From positions 2,976,001 through 3,040,000 of the forward strand of contig NZ_QUOT01000001.1 of assembly GCF_003390375.1 (NCBI RefSeq): 64,000 nt of DNA, given 5' to 3'. The translations under genes and the position numbers were made by a program. The DNA comes from Thalassotalea euphylliae (lineage in GTDB: Bacteria > Pseudomonadota > Gammaproteobacteria > Enterobacterales > Alteromonadaceae). The first letter of the stretch is position 1, and each line of letters starts with the position of its first letter. Of this stretch, positions 27,544 to 35,485 are shown one piece after another. Under the pieces are notes generated by a model that saw nothing but the letters and a program-made list of their open reading frames with translations, made no database searches and had not been told where the DNA came from.

Positions 27544-29004
27544 CTACATCATGGCGTTATAGGTTTTATTCATCACTTCTACTGAAATATTGTTGTTTTT
27601 GTAATTGCCGACAATACGCTTTAATTTCAGTTGTTTGCTACGGACAAAATCAATAAAAGTTCTAGTGTAATTCGGTATCACTTTAGGAATAGTGTTATCA
27701 AATGCGATATTAAGAAAGTTTGCTTGAAAGATAATTTCGCTTTCTTTGAAGTAGACAAAACTTTGTCGTTTAGCGTGCATACTTTCTAAAATATAAAAAC
27801 TTGCACCATCAATAACTTGTTCATGCTCGATGGTGCGGAATTTGAATGAATCGATATTTTCTGCAAAGCGTGGAAAGGCTTTGATAGCGGCAATGGTATA
27901 GTTATCTGCCAATATCACGATTCCTTGCTCCGCATAAACATTAAGGCCTGCTATATCTGGTGTTTGAGGGTGGGTTACATGAATGGCAGCAATGGTCTTT
28001 TCGGGAAATTGTTCGCGAATAAGTGCAGTGGTTTTCTTTGCTTGTGCTGGCGAGCCACTTGCGCCAAAGACCATGATTTTATCGCCATTGACTTTAAATA
28101 AGCTGTTACGCCAAGCTGAAGCGTCGGTGACGAGAAAAAGGTCTTTGGCAATTTCTGTGGCTGTTAAAACTCCATCTCCCCTTTTAATTTCGGGACCATA
28201 GCCTGCTGGAAGCTTTAATTTCGAGGTGTCTACGTGCTCAATGATATCGAACTTATCATTGAAACTAATGTAGGCAGGTACGGGATCGCCGTTGTAATAC
28301 TTATTCACCGAGCGTGCGAAGGTGAGACCTCTGGTGGTTTGATAATCACCATAAACATGAATTGCTTGCCTTGATTTATTGTTTAGTTTTAGAAGCTGTA
28401 AAGGCTCGTTACTGAATTGATAGTCAATAATGCTTTCTTCTGACACTTTATGGGTAAGGGTAGTTGTATTTGATTGATTATCGTGAGCAAGGGTAACTTT
28501 ACCGCTAATATCAGTTTCATCTAGTAACGGTCTTACAGCCAGAAAGTCGATATTCATTGCCATAAAACTCATAAAGCGATCAAAATTCCCCATACCTCTG
28601 TTTAAATACCGTTTGCCTAAAAAGTTACCATTTTTTTCGTAGTAGTAACTTTCCGTGTCATTTTGGTACTGCGCTCTATCAAGTATTTGACCGCCGGGAG
28701 AATACAAAATGTCGTTGTCATAAAAGTGCTTTTTCGCCATATCCACTTCGACCATCCTGACCGACAGAACGCGATTCGGTGCTTGATAGTCCCAATAATC
28801 ATGAGATCGATACTGTTTGTTTAAGAAGTGGTAGCTAAATGAAAAAGCGCTAATTGATCTAGTGGGTTGATAATGGGCTCTGAGTTTTTCAATAAAGTCT
28901 TCTGCTTCGCCTGCCCATGCGCTTGCAGCGAGTAATGAAAAAGACATCATAGCGACATTTATTGCGAATGTTATGTGGCGTGTCTTCTTAAATAACTTCA
29001 ACAT
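27544..29004 (-). CDS. Secreted protein with degenerate metallo-beta-lactamase fold (copy 2)
   Basis: A 486-residue exported paralogue of the preceding gene, convergent with it. Shared segments include ISAFSF, WDYQAPNR, MNIDFLAVRPLL, ILADNYTIAAIKAFPRF and NISVEVMNK. Erosion is further advanced: the zinc motif reads HPQTPD, with only the first His left, and the later Asp site reads FQANFL. The N-terminal domain is as well preserved as the C-terminal one, so the protein is probably still selected, as a binding or sensing protein and not a hydrolase. It is followed (minus strand, 131 bases) by no obvious terminator, and lies downstream of the esterase-like gene. Confidence 0.75.
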   Translation of the reverse strand: MLKLFKKTRHITFAINVAMMSFSLLAASAWAGEAEDFIEKLRAHYQPTRSISAFSFSYHFLNKQYRSHDYWDYQAPNRVLSVRMVEVDMAKKHFYDNDILYSPGGQILDRAQYQNDTESYYYEKNGNFLGKRYLNRGMGNFDRFMSFMAMNIDFLAVRPLLDETDISGKVTLAHDNQSNTTTLTHKVSEESIIDYQFSNEPLQLLKLNNKSRQAIHVYGDYQTTRGLTFARSVNKYYNGDPVPAYISFNDKFDIIEHVDTSKLKLPAGYGPEIKRGDGVLTATEIAKDLFLVTDASAWRNSLFKVNGDKIMVFGASGSPAQAKKTTALIREQFPEKTIAAIHVTHPQTPDIAGLNVYAEQGIVILADNYTIAAIKAFPRFAENIDSFKFRTIEHEQVIDGASFYILESMHAKRQSFVYFKESEIIFQANFLNIAFDNTIPKVIPNYTRTFIDFVRSKQLKLKRIVGNYKNNNISVEVMNKTYNAMM

Positions 29005-29233
29005 AACGATTTTCCCTTCTTCCTTGCATCAATAATCTAACTGGCTGAATAATAAGCTATAAAATATTGATAAAGTGTTCTGCTAATTAGCGATGACAAG
29101 TCAGTATTCTGCGTCTAGTTGCAGTTTTCGTGTTCTCCACTTTTTTCAGCTTTTCACTTTTTAGCGAAGAAAGGTGAATTAGCAGACTAGGCTGCTGGGC
29201 AGGTGAGCGTAGTACTTACGCACCCATTTCGTT

Positions 29234-30478
29234 TTATTCCGTTGTGTGATTGTTAAGTGTTTGCTGATACTTGCTAAGCTTTTCTTGATAAGTGCGCTGC
29301 CAATAAGGCACAAGGTCTTTAGCGTGCTCGACCGCAAGTTTCTGCTCTGCTACTGCCTTTTTATAGTCTTTCACTTGAAAATAGCTGGCGGCCAGTGCTT
29401 CGTGGGCAAAAGCAGATTCTGGATATTGTTGAGTCGCTTTTTGCAGGATCGCAATCGCAGTTTCAGGTTCATTTTCTAACTTTGACTTTGCGAGTGCTTT
29501 TAGCGAGTTAAGCGCTGAGACTTCAAAGCCGTATTTTTCTGCCGATAAAAACTGATAGTGGGAAAGAATGGCATCAGCCCCTTGTTTGGCGATAGCAGAA
29601 TCAGGTGTTAGTGCTTGGTGAACATCGTTAAATATTTCTTCAATGGCATAGCTAGTTGCCAGCACGGGCTGGGTCATATAGTAGTTGCCGTCAAAGCGTT
29701 GAATACTGACTTCGGTATGCTCAGGCGCTAGCAGTGTCATCTGCGCAGTGACTTGTTCAAAAGCCGCAAGGTGTGATTTGTCGTAGCTGCTATCACTCAT
29801 CGAAAGTGCCACGTAGCGGGGTTTGTTGGGTAACTTACTAAATTGTGTTGCTACTTTTTTATGAAGTTTTAGTGGGTGATTGTTGAGTGTCGGGCTGGCA
29901 AGAATATATGCATTAAATAAATCAGGTTGATCGAGTAGCAAGCCTACGCCTACAGCGGCATTGCCGGTAAAACCGCTGTATATTTTAAAGCCATTAAGTC
30001 GGTAGTTTTTGGCAATATTGGGCAGTAAATCTTGGGCAAAGTACTCTAATAGTTTGGTGCTTTTTCCTTCCACGTACTCAGCATAAATAGCCGCAAAGGC
30101 TTCGTTGTAATTTTTTGGCGTCACAATAATGGTTTCCAGCCAAGGCCAAGCTCCGTTGTGACTCATCCAGTCGTGCATGCCTGCGTGCATCGGCTGGCTT
30201 CGTGGGTGAATATCAAATAGCAGTATATAACGTTTGTCTGTTTTGGTTTGATAACTAGCGGGCAGGGTAACGTTGTAGATAACTGGTGCATCGACTAACT
30301 CAGAAGAAATGGTTAGCTCTTCAATTGGGTTTAAGGCGCTAATCTCTGTTGCGCGAACGTCTAGAGATAAAAGCGACATAGCACCCAATATCGCACACAG
30401 TATCGCCAGCATTAGGTAATTACCAAACGTAACCGCTTTGCGTGGGATGATAGGAAATGCTTTGTTGACAGTATGCAT
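29234..30478 (-). CDS. Secreted esterase-fold protein lacking catalytic residues, with TPR tail
   Basis: A 414-residue protein with an N-terminal membrane or signal segment (about 20-42), an esterase-D-like alpha/beta hydrolase domain (about 55-290) and TPR-like helices (about 325-400, AFAHEALAASYFQVKDYKKA). The nucleophile elbow, usually G-x-S-x-G-G, reads YSGFTGNAAV, so the Ser is replaced by Thr. The usual catalytic His near the domain end is replaced in FDGNYYMTQP. It keeps ASPTL after the elbow, confirming the alignment. A binding role is more likely than hydrolysis. AAGGAAG precedes the ATG, and the gene runs in the same direction as copy 2 of the lactamase-fold pair. Confidence 0.72.
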   Translation of the reverse strand: MHTVNKAFPIIPRKAVTFGNYLMLAILCAILGAMSLLSLDVRATEISALNPIEELTISSELVDAPVIYNVTLPASYQTKTDKRYILLFDIHPRSQPMHAGMHDWMSHNGAWPWLETIIVTPKNYNEAFAAIYAEYVEGKSTKLLEYFAQDLLPNIAKNYRLNGFKIYSGFTGNAAVGVGLLLDQPDLFNAYILASPTLNNHPLKLHKKVATQFSKLPNKPRYVALSMSDSSYDKSHLAAFEQVTAQMTLLAPEHTEVSIQRFDGNYYMTQPVLATSYAIEEIFNDVHQALTPDSAIAKQGADAILSHYQFLSAEKYGFEVSALNSLKALAKSKLENEPETAIAILQKATQQYPESAFAHEALAASYFQVKDYKKAVAEQKLAVEHAKDLVPYWQRTYQEKLSKYQQTLNNHTTE

Positions 30479-30625
30479 TGCGTTCTTCCTTGTTTTTGTT
30501 GTTATTTTTAACTAGTGCTTAAAATAATACGACTAGCTTCGTATATTGATAACACAGGCAAAAACATTGTGCAAAATTTAAACTGAATCGGGCTGGGTGG
30601 TTCAGACGAATAAGGAAAGAAAAAC

Positions 30626-30651
30626 GGCATGGCGGGAAGGTGTGCCATGCC
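30626..30651 (-). terminator. Rho-independent terminator of the EamA transporter gene
   Basis: An 8-bp GC-rich stem (GGCATGGC / GCCATGCC) with a 10-base loop. The minus-strand tail is GTTTTTCTTTC, which suits the leftward EamA transcript. Confidence 0.8.
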
Positions 30652-30715
30652 GGCGGCAACAAAAATTGATTGAACTAGTCGTTTTGTGTTGCCAAAACTG
30701 ATGTGAGTAAAGTGA

Positions 30716-31693
30716 TTAGTTAGCGGTTACTTTGTTTGTATCAATGCCCTTTGGCTTTTCCGCGCTATGCTTTTCAGCGTTCGCTTTGTCATTGGTTAAC
30801 ATCATTTTGTCGCGTTTTAACGCCCGTGGTTTTGAGAGCACAACAAAGTTACCTACCATAATGGCGATAAAGCCAAACACCGTGTACTGATCCCAGACAA
30901 ACCCTTCAACCACGGTTGAAATTGCCACGGCAACCGCAGGAAACAGAATATTGGCATACGAGGTTTTATGTGGGCCAATACGCGTCATTAACGATAAATA
31001 ACAGCCGAAGGCGATCACTGAGCCAAAAATCGATAAAAATAACAATGAGCTGATATAAGATGCAGACCACTCAAAGGTAAACGACTTACCCTGTGCCAGA
31101 GCTAACACACTCATAAAAATAGTGCCGTACAGCATGCCCCATGCATTGGATTGAACCACTGGCATTTTATGGTTTTGATTGCGAATCGAAATCATATTAC
31201 CGGTGGATGCCGATGCCGTGCCAATCAGGCATAGCACTAGGCCGTATAACGTCATATCAGTAAAACTCAAGGTATTCACTTGTGGCCAGAACAAGATCAC
31301 AATGCCGATTAATCCCAAAGCACCGCCGATAACCACCTGTGAACTGACGGGGGTTTTATACCAAATACGGGCGTTAATAATGTTGAACAACAGCAAGGTT
31401 GAAAAGGCAATACAGGTTAGCGCTGAGTTAATATGTTGCTGTGCTTGATAGAGAAAAAAGTAGTTGCAGCCAAATAACGCCATGCCGAAAAGTGCTAACC
31501 ATAGATGTTGCTTAGCCTTCATTGCCAGTGGCAACTTTCGCAGCCAACAATAGATAAACAAAACAGTCGCGGCTAAGCCAAAACGATAGGCGACCGAGGC
31601 TTCAGGCGCGACTTCGCCTAATTGGTAATTAATGGCTATCCAAGTGCTGCCCCAAATCAGCACAGTGAGGATGTAAAGCATGGTGTTGTTCAT
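30716..31693 (-). CDS. EamA/DMT-family transporter
   Basis: An inner-membrane transporter with ten predicted helices in two EamA repeats, starting MNNTMLYILTVLIWGSTWIA. It ends in a charged Lys-rich tail (about 295-325). The start is taken as ATG 31693, with ATAGGA 6 bases upstream; a GTG 15 bases earlier is in frame but overlaps that site. Family members export amino acids or metabolites. It is divergent from a MocR regulator, a common pairing in which the regulator controls the transporter. Confidence 0.88.
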   Translation of the reverse strand: MNNTMLYILTVLIWGSTWIAINYQLGEVAPEASVAYRFGLAATVLFIYCWLRKLPLAMKAKQHLWLALFGMALFGCNYFFLYQAQQHINSALTCIAFSTLLLFNIINARIWYKTPVSSQVVIGGALGLIGIVILFWPQVNTLSFTDMTLYGLVLCLIGTASASTGNMISIRNQNHKMPVVQSNAWGMLYGTIFMSVLALAQGKSFTFEWSASYISSLLFLSIFGSVIAFGCYLSLMTRIGPHKTSYANILFPAVAVAISTVVEGFVWDQYTVFGFIAIMVGNFVVLSKPRALKRDKMMLTNDKANAEKHSAEKPKGIDTNKVTAN

Positions 31694-31870
31694 CGAATGT
31701 CCTATCACAATTGGGTATTGAATATCGTTGCTTAAATACGCGACTGATTGTTTATTATTTCACTGATCTTATTTTAGTTGTGCTGCCAGAAACAGTGTCG
31801 AAAACTTTGTTTGAAGGCAATGTCTAAAACTAATTGCTTGATAGACAGTGTAGCGAGTGTTTGTTTTAAT

Positions 31871-31906
31871 AACATATACAGAAAAATGAAAATGTAACCT
31901 ATACAG
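31871..31906 (+). promoter_or_regulatory. Candidate MocR operator: direct repeats
   Basis: AACATATACAG (31871-31881) and AACCTATACAG (31896-31906) are direct repeats differing at one base, spaced 25 bases apart, just upstream of the MocR start at 31913. A related ATAGACAG lies at 31841-31848. MocR/PdxR regulators are known to bind direct repeats in such divergent spacers. The site could serve autoregulation and control of the EamA gene. Confidence 0.5.
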
Positions 31907-31912
31907 TTTGCG

Positions 31913-33358
31913 ATGAAACTTCTTAACCGTCAGTCGTCTGATTTCCTCTATCAGCAAATTATTGAGTTTATTGATGATCAACAGCAGCAGGGCTTATTGC
32001 GTGCGGGTGACAAGCTGCCGAGTTTACGCAAGCTGAGTAAGCAGTTGGAAATTAGCGTACCTACGGTTAAGCAAGCGTATTTAGAGTTAGAAAAGCAGGG
32101 GCGCGTTTGCGCTCGCCCACAGTCAGGCTATTACTTGCAAGCCGAGCAAGCCCGTACCTTGCAGCCTACGCGCAGTAAATGGATGGGTAGTAAGCCTGTG
32201 GAGGTCAATTGTCGTAGCTTGATTGAGCAAGTGCACGATGCGGTTCACTTACCCAATACGGTGGCGCTGGGCATTTCTAACCCTGTGAATACTCACCCGC
32301 CAGATAAAGCGCTAGCGAGGTTAATGCGCTCAGTGCTCAGCAAAGTGGCAGAAAAAGCGGTGAGTTATGGGCCAGTGAATGGCGACCCTAAGCTGCGTAT
32401 GCAGTTGGCATTTCGCTATCAAGAGTTGGGAGCTGCGGTCAATTATCAGGATATGCTGATCACCAATGGTTGTCAGGAAGCCTTATCGATTGCATTACAA
32501 TGTGTGGCTGAAAAAGGCGATGTGATTGCGATTGAATCGCCTTGTTTCTTTGGCCTAATTGAACTAATTGAAAGCTTGGGGATGAAAGCGTTGGAAGTGT
32601 ATACCTGCACAGAAGACGGTATTTGCCTTGATGAACTGGAAAAAACGCTCAATCAATACCCTGTCAAAGCTTGTCTATTTTCAACGGCGATCAATAACCC
32701 CTTGGGTTCACTGATGCCAGATAGTCGCCGTCAGCAAATGGTCGAGCTATTAGAGCGCTATGATGTACCATTGATTGAAGATGATACCTATGGTGACTTG
32801 CATTTTGATGGCGAGCGGCCCAAACCAGCGCAACTATATTCCGAAAAAGGGCTAGTGCTGACTTGCTCTTCATTTTCGAAAACGGCAGCCCCCGGCTACC
32901 GTATTGGCTGGTTAATTCCGGGACGTTTTGAAGAGCAAGCGAAACGGATTAAGCGAGCGCAATCGTGTTCAACCCCAATGTTGCAGCAATGGACGCTAAC
33001 CGAATATCTGCTATCGGGTGAATATGATCGCCATTTGACCGTGCTGCGCAAAAAGCTGATCTACAATTGTGAGCGCATGCGGGCGTTAATCGCCGAGCAT
33101 TTTCCCAATGAAGTTTGTATTGCCAAACCACAGGGGGGCAGTGTGCTGTGGGTGCGATGTCGTTCACATGTTAATACCGATGACTTCTTTCATGAAGCCA
33201 TTGCTCAAGGGGTAAGTTTTGCGCCAGGTGGGATTTTTTCGCCGTCGGGTAAATATCAGCACTATATGCGCATTAGCTTTGGTGTGCAGTGGCACCAAGA
33301 TATTGAGCAAGCGATTAAAACCTTGGGGCAGTTGGTTGCCCAATATCAGCACCACTAA
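31913..33358 (+). CDS. MocR/PdxR-type GntR regulator with aminotransferase domain
   Basis: A 481-residue transcription factor: an N-terminal winged helix of the GntR family (about 1-75, with GDKLPSLRKLSKQLEISVPTV) fused to a fold-type I aminotransferase domain. The PLP lysine is in SSFSKTAAPGYRIGW (Lys323), so cofactor binding is expected. The domain usually senses PLP or an amino compound. It is divergent from an EamA transporter and 40 bases upstream of a Bcr/CflA pump, so it probably controls one or both exporters. Confidence 0.92.
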   Translation: MKLLNRQSSDFLYQQIIEFIDDQQQQGLLRAGDKLPSLRKLSKQLEISVPTVKQAYLELEKQGRVCARPQSGYYLQAEQARTLQPTRSKWMGSKPVEVNCRSLIEQVHDAVHLPNTVALGISNPVNTHPPDKALARLMRSVLSKVAEKAVSYGPVNGDPKLRMQLAFRYQELGAAVNYQDMLITNGCQEALSIALQCVAEKGDVIAIESPCFFGLIELIESLGMKALEVYTCTEDGICLDELEKTLNQYPVKACLFSTAINNPLGSLMPDSRRQQMVELLERYDVPLIEDDTYGDLHFDGERPKPAQLYSEKGLVLTCSSFSKTAAPGYRIGWLIPGRFEEQAKRIKRAQSCSTPMLQQWTLTEYLLSGEYDRHLTVLRKKLIYNCERMRALIAEHFPNEVCIAKPQGGSVLWVRCRSHVNTDDFFHEAIAQGVSFAPGGIFSPSGKYQHYMRISFGVQWHQDIEQAIKTLGQLVAQYQHH

Positions 33359-33398
33359 GCCGATAAGCTTTACATCAAAAAATAAATTTGAGAGCACT

Positions 33399-34649
33399 GT
33401 GACCAAAGATCCGTTCACTATTTCGAAGAAAATCCTTTTGCCCTTGCTGGCGTCAATTATGGCGCTATCACCGTTGGCAATTGATTTATATTTGCCTGCA
33501 ATGCCGCAAATTGCCGATGAGCTCACTACAACAATGCCGAGTGTACAAAATACGTTGAGTGTTTACTTAGTCGGTTATGCGCTTGGTTTACTGTTTTTTG
33601 GCCCAATAGCCGATAAATATCCACGTCGTCATTTGGTGATGATAGGGCTGATTGGCTTTACGCTCGCCACCTTGGCGCTGCCCTTTGCTACCAGCATTGA
33701 AGCTTTTACCGGCGTCCGCTTTGTCCAAGCTTTTATCAGCAGTGCGGCGACTGTTGTGGTGCCGGGCACGATTCGTGAGATTTATCAGAAAAACACGGCC
33801 AAGGGTTTATCGTATGTCAGTATGATCATGATGCTGGCACCCATGATTGCGCCTAGTATTGGTAGTGTGATTTTGGCGTTACACAGTTGGCAGGCGATTT
33901 TCTTTGCACTCGCCTTTTATGCCTGTTTGATCTTACTGTTTGCCTTTAAACAATTACCTAATCGCGCAGAGCCCACAACAAATAAGGAAAGTGAGGAAAG
34001 TGAGCAGCAAGCCACGCCGCAGACCACAACTCCTAGTTTTCTTGGCCGTTATAAAATTGTCTTAGGCAATAAACCAGCGCGCATAGAGCTGATCGCATCT
34101 ATGATGATTTCACTGGCGTTTTTCGCTTATATCACGGCGGTTCCGTTTGTTTATATGACGGTTTTCCAAGTCAGTGAATTTACTTTCAGTGTGCTGTTCG
34201 CGGCGACTGTTGGTGCCTTAATGACTGCGCACTTTATTAACACTCGTTTAGTCGTGCGCAAAGGCTCGTGCACTATGCTTGGCTATGGGCTATTAGTGGC
34301 GGTGGTTTCATCAAGCAGCTTAGTGATAGTTAACTACTGGCAGCTACCTATTGCCTATACAATCGCGTCTGTATTGCCATTGATGGGCAGTATTTCCATG
34401 ATAGCGGTTAATGCAGATGCCATTATTCTGCAAAAATTTGCTGAACAATCAGGCACTGCCACGGCAGTGATTGGCGTATTACGTTTTGGTATTGGCGGTT
34501 TAGCGGGGCCAATTTTAGCCTTCTTTTATGATGGCTCTGCAATGCCGTTTAGTTTGCTGATGTGGTTATCAGTGCTTGTCGTCTTGCTTGTGCAACTGCC
34601 GCGCTTTCTTGGTGAAAGAAATGTTGTGGATAAAACGGCTCAGCAATAG
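33399..34649 (+). CDS. Bcr/CflA-family multidrug efflux MFS transporter
   Basis: A 416-residue, twelve-helix major facilitator. Family features are the start ILLPLLASIMALSPLAIDLY and the motif-A-like loop FGPIADKYPRRHL. The start is taken as GTG 33399, with GAGAG 5 bases upstream; the longer open frame would overlap mocR and has no homology there. It lies 40 bases after mocR on the same strand and is probably co-transcribed. Bcr/CflA pumps export drugs or dipeptides; the substrate here is unknown. Confidence 0.87.
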   Translation: MTKDPFTISKKILLPLLASIMALSPLAIDLYLPAMPQIADELTTTMPSVQNTLSVYLVGYALGLLFFGPIADKYPRRHLVMIGLIGFTLATLALPFATSIEAFTGVRFVQAFISSAATVVVPGTIREIYQKNTAKGLSYVSMIMMLAPMIAPSIGSVILALHSWQAIFFALAFYACLILLFAFKQLPNRAEPTTNKESEESEQQATPQTTTPSFLGRYKIVLGNKPARIELIASMMISLAFFAYITAVPFVYMTVFQVSEFTFSVLFAATVGALMTAHFINTRLVVRKGSCTMLGYGLLVAVVSSSSLVIVNYWQLPIAYTIASVLPLMGSISMIAVNADAIILQKFAEQSGTATAVIGVLRFGIGGLAGPILAFFYDGSAMPFSLLMWLSVLVVLLVQLPRFLGERNVVDKTAQQ

Positions 34650-34702
34650 TAACTAAGCCTGACTGAACTGAATGGCTTAGATCAATGAATAAGGAAACAA
34701 CA

Positions 34703-35356
34703 ATGAAAAAAGTAGCAATTATTTTAAGCGGCTGTGGCGTATTTGACGGCAGTGAAATTCACGAGGCGGTGATCACCATGTTATCGGTTGAGCAAAATGG
34801 TGCCCAGTACCAGTGTTTTGCCCCTGATGTCACGCAAATGCACGTGGTTAATCATTTAACTGGCGAAGTTGCTGAGCAAGAGTCTCGTAATGTGCTTGTT
34901 GAAGCTGCCCGCATTGCCCGTGGCGAAATTAAGCCTGTGACGGAGCTGAATGCTGACGACTTTGATGCCTTGCTATTACCGGGCGGCTTTGGCGCAGCGA
35001 AAAATTTATGTGATTTTGCCATTAATGGCGGTGAAGCTTCAATGAATAGCGATGTGTTAGCAGCTTGTCAAAGCTTTGCAAAGGTAGGTAAGCCAGCCGG
35101 TTATATCTGTATTTCACCGGCAATGATCCCTATGGTTTATGGTCAAGGCGCACAAGCGACAATTGGCACTGATCTAGATACTGCAGCAGGCGTTACCGCG
35201 CTTGGTGGCGAACATATTGAATGCCCAGTGTCTGAGTTTGTGGTTGATGAAGCTAATAAAGTGGTGAGTACGCCTGCCTATATGCTAGCGGGTAATATCT
35301 CAGAGGCCGCTGACGGTATTGGCAAGCTGGTGAAGCAAGTGCTAGCCATGGCTTAA
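34703..35356 (+). CDS. elbB: Isoprenoid biosynthesis glyoxalase ElbB
   Basis: A 217-residue DJ-1/PfpI-superfamily protein matching E. coli ElbB: KKVAIILSGCGVFDGSEIHE, LTGEV, RNVLVEAARIARGEI, LLLPGGFGAAKNL, and a C-terminal STPAYMLAGNISEAADGI. E. coli ElbB has glyoxalase activity and affects isoprenoid synthesis. The expected active-site Cys of the family is at YICIS. The start is ATG 34703, with AAGGA 7 bases upstream; an ATG 18 bases earlier is less well placed. Confidence 0.93.
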   Translation: MKKVAIILSGCGVFDGSEIHEAVITMLSVEQNGAQYQCFAPDVTQMHVVNHLTGEVAEQESRNVLVEAARIARGEIKPVTELNADDFDALLLPGGFGAAKNLCDFAINGGEASMNSDVLAACQSFAKVGKPAGYICISPAMIPMVYGQGAQATIGTDLDTAAGVTALGGEHIECPVSEFVVDEANKVVSTPAYMLAGNISEAADGIGKLVKQVLAMA

Positions 35357-35425
35357 GGCTACCGCCAGATTGCCTGCGCAGAAATTTTAATCTGCTTGGT
35401 TTTTGCGCTAAGCTATTGATTAAGA

Positions 35426-35450
35426 GTTAGTTAGCCCTTGGCTAGCTAAC
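35426..35450 (+). terminator. Hairpin after elbB, possible terminator
   Basis: An 11-bp stem (GTTAGTTAGCC / GGCTAGCTAAC, one G-U pair) with a CTT loop, 69 bases after the elbB stop. There is no T run, so it may be a weak terminator or a 5' leader element of the next gene. Confidence 0.4.
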
Positions 35451-35485
35451 TATTATTCACAGTATTGATTAGTAGCAGGTAAGCA

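Noticed and set aside
33219..33398. Extended N-terminus of the Bcr/CflA transporter
   Set aside because: The extension overlaps mocR, has no homology, and GTG 33399 has a ribosome-binding site and the usual transporter start.
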